From an uncultured Actinomycetes bacterium (GTDB taxonomy: Bacteria; Actinomycetota; Acidimicrobiia; Acidimicrobiales; Microtrichaceae), in the NCBI GenBank assembly GCA_903930035.1, contig CAIYXG010000417.1, positions 1 to 8,131 on the forward strand: a stretch of 8,131 nucleotides of DNA, in the 5' to 3' direction. Within the stretch, counting starts at the first letter, position 1, and each line of letters starts with the position of its first letter. This document shows positions 5,971 to 8,131 of the stretch, one piece after another. The notes under the pieces were generated by a model, which worked only from the letters and a program-made list of their open reading frames with translations, made no database searches and was not told the origin of the DNA. Position numbers and translations under genes: made by a program.

Positions 5971-6291
5971 ATGATCACCCTCACCGACAGCGCCACCACC
6001 AAGGTCGGCCAGCTCATCGAGGCCGAGGGCGACGAGGCCCTGGCACTGCGTGTCGCCGTCCGACCGGGCGGTTGCTCCGGCTTCTCCTACGAGATGTTCT
6101 TCGACACCGACATCGCCACCGACGACGTGACCGTCGAGTACGGCAAGGTGAAGGTCGTCGTCGACCCGTCGAGCGCCCAGCTGCTCGCCGGCGCCACGCT
6201 CGACTACAAGGACGGCCTGGACCAGTCGGGGTTCGCCATCACCAACCCCAACGCCGAGCGCACCTGCGGCTGCGGCCAGTCCTTCAGCTGA
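5971..6291 (+). CDS. erpA: A-type iron-sulfur cluster carrier (ErpA/IscA/HesB family)
   Basis: A 106-residue carrier with the three invariant cysteines, C35 in GGCSGFSY and C99/C101 in the C-terminal CGCGQSFS. These bind the cluster at the dimer interface. The length and cysteine positions match the ErpA/IscA family closely. ATG at 5971 is chosen because AGGAGG (5960-5965) lies five bases upstream and because MITLTDSA is the normal N-terminus. An in-frame GTG at 5941 would add ten unsupported residues. A-type carriers receive clusters from the SUF/ISC scaffold and pass them to client enzymes. ErpA is named here rather than IscA because no isc or suf genes are in the window, but the two cannot be cleanly separated by sequence. 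It is divergent from mrp, another Fe-S carrier. A stable hairpin follows its stop. Confidence 0.94.
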   Translation: MITLTDSATTKVGQLIEAEGDEALALRVAVRPGGCSGFSYEMFFDTDIATDDVTVEYGKVKVVVDPSSAQLLAGATLDYKDGLDQSGFAITNPNAERTCGCGQSFS

Positions 6292-6300
6292 CCCGGACGA

Positions 6301-6324
6301 CCCGGGCCGCTGCGGCGGCCGGGG
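6301..6324 (+). terminator. GC hairpin with UNCG-type loop after erpA
   Basis: CCCGGGCCGC (6301-6310) pairs with GCGGCCGGGG (6315-6324) with one mismatch, closing a TGCG loop. In RNA this is a cUNCGg tetraloop, one of the most stable hairpin loops. It starts nine bases after the erpA stop and ends 18 bases before the next start. There is no T-tract. It may terminate erpA, or protect its 3' end while allowing some read-through to the downstream gene. Confidence 0.45.
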
Positions 6325-6342
6325 ACCACTGAGAGGCCGCGG

Positions 6343-7302
6343 GTGCCGCGCTCCCTTGACGCCGGCCTGGTCGAGCCGGTCGTCCGCGGGCTCTGGGGCG
6401 CCGTCGACGTCGACGGCGGACCCACCGACGAGCAGCGCGCCGTGCTCGACGCGCTCGTCCGTCACCTGTGGCACCGTGACGACCTGGTCGGCCAGGTGGA
6501 GCCGCTGGGGCCGGCCGACGTGGCCGCCGTCGTGGTCGACCCCGTGGCGCGCCGCCGGTTCCACGAGGTGCTGCTCACCCTCGAGGTCTGCCGGCACCCG
6601 CTGACCGCGGCGCAGGTCGACCGGGTCGAGGCCTACGGCGCTGCGCTCAACTTCGAGGGGCCGGACCTGCAGATGCTCCGCGACCTGGCCGACCACGGCG
6701 TGGGAGCCGCTGCGGCGGACTTCGCCCGGTTCCTGGGCCACAACCTGTCCCTCCGTCACGAGCCGGCGCTGAGGTCGCGCCCGGTGTCCACCGAGCCCGA
6801 GCCCGAGCTGGCCGCGCAGATGCAGGCCCTTGCCGACCTGCCGGAGGGCACCGTGGGTCGGGCCCTCACCGACTTCTACGGCCGGGCGGGCCTGACGCTC
6901 CCCGGCGTGCAGGGCTCGGCCATGAACCACTGGTTCGTGGCGCACGACACCACGCACGTCATCGCCGGGATCGAGCCCACCGGCCCGGGCGAGATCGCGC
7001 TCAGCGCCTTCCAGATGGCCATGGACGACAACGACGTCAACCGGGGTGCGCTGCTGGCGTCGCTGGTGGTGCACGAGGCGGGCTTCGCCGGGTCGGCGTC
7101 CTCTGCCGCCGAGGCGGGGACCCTGGCCGGCCCGGGCGCCGCGGAGCTGCTGGGCCAGGAGATGGAGCGGGGGTCGGCCTGTTCGGCGGACTTCTCGCTC
7201 GTGGACCACATGGCGCTGTTCCCCCGGCCGTTGGCCGAGGTGCGCGAGGAGTTCGGCGTCGCCGCGCCCGCCGACCCCTGCGACGGCCACCACTGCTGGT
7301 AG
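6343..7302 (+). CDS. TerB-like helical region joined to a Coq4-like metal-motif domain
   Basis: A 319-residue protein, probably cytosolic, with no signal peptide or membrane segment. GTG at 6343 is preceded by GAGAGG (6331-6336). Residues about 28-130 look all-helical and resemble TerB/tellurite-resistance-like domains (FHEVLLTLEVCRHPLTAAQ, then VEAYGAALNFEGPDLQ). Residues about 160-300 resemble Coq4: LPEGTVGRALTDFYG, then HDTTHVIAGI and E217. This is H201-D202-x2-H205-x11-E217, exactly the HDxxHx11E metal motif of Coq4. Coq4 acts in ubiquinone synthesis in eukaryotes and some bacteria. Most actinobacteria make menaquinone instead, so the role here is unknown. The tail ends in DPCDGHHCW, which could bind a metal. 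It lies 51 bp after erpA and may be partly cotranscribed with it. The TerB assignment is weaker than the Coq4 motif. Confidence 0.75.
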   Translation: MPRSLDAGLVEPVVRGLWGAVDVDGGPTDEQRAVLDALVRHLWHRDDLVGQVEPLGPADVAAVVVDPVARRRFHEVLLTLEVCRHPLTAAQVDRVEAYGAALNFEGPDLQMLRDLADHGVGAAAADFARFLGHNLSLRHEPALRSRPVSTEPEPELAAQMQALADLPEGTVGRALTDFYGRAGLTLPGVQGSAMNHWFVAHDTTHVIAGIEPTGPGEIALSAFQMAMDDNDVNRGALLASLVVHEAGFAGSASSAAEAGTLAGPGAAELLGQEMERGSACSADFSLVDHMALFPRPLAEVREEFGVAAPADPCDGHHCW

Positions 7303-7319
7303 CCGGCGGCCGGTGCTAC
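7299..7319. terminator. Inverted repeat spanning both convergent stop codons
   Basis: GTAGC (7299-7303) and GCTAC (7315-7319) are perfect inverted arms that contain the TAG stops of the two convergent genes. Between them CCGG-CGG-CCGG can form a competing inner stem. Only 13 bp separate the stops. It is short for a terminator and has no T-tract, so its function is uncertain. Confidence 0.25.
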
Positions 7320-8131
7320 GTGGCCTGCGCGAGCAGGTCGGCCAGCTCGGTCCGGTCGACCACGGCGTCGGCCCGCGCCACCAGGACCCCGGCGCTGTTG
7401 GTGACGAAGAGCGCCGGCGCGTACTTCATGCGGTAGGCGTCGGCGAGCGGTGCGAGGGCCGCGTCGGACAGCTTCCTGACGTCCTTCGGGTTCTTGTAGA
7501 CCTCGGAGTGCAGGACCACGACGTCCGGGTTGGCCGGCACGGCCTCGAGCACCAGCTCGAGCATCGTGCGGTCGGCCTCGGTCGTGGCGAACGCCGGGGA
7601 CGCCAGCACCACCGCCACGGGCCGGCCGCGCCCGACGACCTGGGCCAGGCTCTGCTCGTGCAGCCCGCACGGCGGGACGAGCGAGCACACCGGGCTGACC
7701 TGCAGCGACCGCAGGGGTGTCGGGGTGTCCACCGGCGGCAGCGGCTCGCCCACCTGGGGCGGCCCGACCTCGCTCCGGTCGTACGCCTGCACCGTGGTCG
7801 CCAGGCGGGCGTCGCCCACCCGGGCCACGACGTCGTAGACCCCGGGCTCCGGGAACGTGAGCGTGGCCGGCAGGTACGGGTACGGCACGCCGTCGCTGCG
7901 CACCGGCGCGGTCGCCGAACCGCCCACCTCGCTCCCGTCGACCTCCAGGCTGAACACGGCCTGTTGCACGGGCAGCTGCTGCGGCACGTTCTGGGAGCTG
8001 GTGACCGCGAACGGGAGCCGGGTCGGGATGCCGGCCACGACGTGCGGCGACTTCACGGGGAAGAGCGGCGAGAGCTGGAGCGACTCGGGCAGCGGCCGCG
8101 ACTCGAGCGGGCCGCCGCCGCAGGCCGCCAG
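7316..8131 (-). CDS. Thioredoxin-like lipoprotein, 5' end outside window
   Basis: The frame is open from the right edge to TAG at 7318-7316 (271 residues visible). The first visible residues are LAACGGG, a lipobox with the lipidated Cys at 8122-8120. The true start and most of the signal peptide therefore lie beyond the edge, and an internal GTG at 8056 is not the start. The mature protein has a Gly/Pro/Ser-rich tether and a beta-rich, Ig-like region (about mature residues 50-115, with FPEPGVYDVVARV). Then comes a thioredoxin-like domain (about 165-268: GRPVAVVLASPAF, DVVVLHSEVYKN, YAPALFVTNSAGVLV). Cys146 and Cys152 (CSLVPPC) precede that domain. Related thioredoxin-like domains carry a Cys pair right after the first strand, where ATTEAD stands here, so the usual redox centre seems lost. 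It acts on the outer face of the membrane, and its substrate is unknown. Confidence 0.8.
   Translation of the reverse strand: MAACGGGPLESRPLPESLQLSPLFPVKSPHVVAGIPTRLPFAVTSSQNVPQQLPVQQAVFSLEVDGSEVGGSATAPVRSDGVPYPYLPATLTFPEPGVYDVVARVGDARLATTVQAYDRSEVGPPQVGEPLPPVDTPTPLRSLQVSPVCSLVPPCGLHEQSLAQVVGRGRPVAVVLASPAFATTEADRTMLELVLEAVPANPDVVVLHSEVYKNPKDVRKLSDAALAPLADAYRMKYAPALFVTNSAGVLVARADAVVDRTELADLLAQAT

Noticed and set aside
3716..5974. A 752-codon open frame on the plus strand crossing the Nudix and mrp genes.
   Set aside because: Its composition is Arg/Gly/Pro/Ala-rich without motifs, and it lies over two clearly recognisable genes, one of them antisense. Such open frames are a by-product of very high GC.
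5908..7293. A 461-codon minus-strand frame opposite erpA and the Coq4-like gene.
   Set aside because: It is low-complexity (many Gly, Arg, His, Val) and has no domain. The plus-strand frames carry exact family motifs and ribosome binding sites.
8054..8056. GTG 8056 as the start of the minus-strand lipoprotein.
   Set aside because: The frame stays open upstream and contains the lipobox LAAC followed by a glycine tether, so the start is beyond the window.
1..8131. CRISPR arrays, insertion sequences, tRNA/rRNA genes, toxin-antitoxin or defence modules.
   Set aside because: No repeat-spacer pattern, transposase motif, terminal repeats or RNA gene signature was seen, and the gene content looks like ordinary core chromosome.

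Overview
This window is very GC-rich and looks like an actinobacterial chromosome. A WhiB-family regulator is present, a family essentially limited to Actinobacteria and their phages. The two ArsA/Get3-like ATPases closely resemble, from memory, the mycobacterial pair Rv3679/Rv3680. Several genes start with GTG or TTG, and some show TANNNT boxes placed for leaderless transcription. The overall mix suggests a deep-branching actinobacterium, perhaps of the Acidimicrobiia, but that last step is inference.

Layout from left to right. (1) Positions 1-1920, minus strand: a two-gene operon of ArsA/Get3-like ATPases. The second gene runs off the left edge, and the stop of the first overlaps the start of the second (GTGA). 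(2) Starting only 24 bp away on the plus strand: a long-form NfeD membrane protein (TTG start, strong Shine-Dalgarno), then whiB behind its own AT-rich promoter carrying three phased TCCTTGA repeats, then a NUDT19-like Nudix hydrolase that is probably leaderless. (3) Converging on the Nudix gene, minus strand: Mrp/ApbC, a P-loop ATPase of Fe-S cluster handling, also probably leaderless. (4) Divergent from mrp, plus strand: an A-type Fe-S carrier (ErpA/IscA) with all three cluster cysteines, then a protein that appears to join a TerB-like helical region to a Coq4-like metal motif. (5) Converging from the right edge, minus strand: a lipoprotein with a thioredoxin-like C-terminal domain, whose start codon lies outside the window.

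A shared theme is Fe-S and redox handling (WhiB, Mrp, the A-type carrier, the thioredoxin-like lipoprotein) next to membrane-related ATPases (the Get3-like pair). The combination of Get3-like pair, WhiB, Nudix and thioredoxin-like protein resembles a rearranged version of the mycobacterial Rv3672c-Rv3681c neighbourhood. Several proteins lack expected active-site residues: NfeD lacks the protease Ser/Lys, Mrp lacks CxxC, the thioredoxin-like domain lacks a Cys pair at its usual place, and the second ArsA-like subunit lacks the signature lysine. The least familiar item is the TerB/Coq4-like fusion. No mobile elements, CRISPR arrays, tRNAs or rRNAs were seen, and no gap without a gene exceeds about 155 bp.
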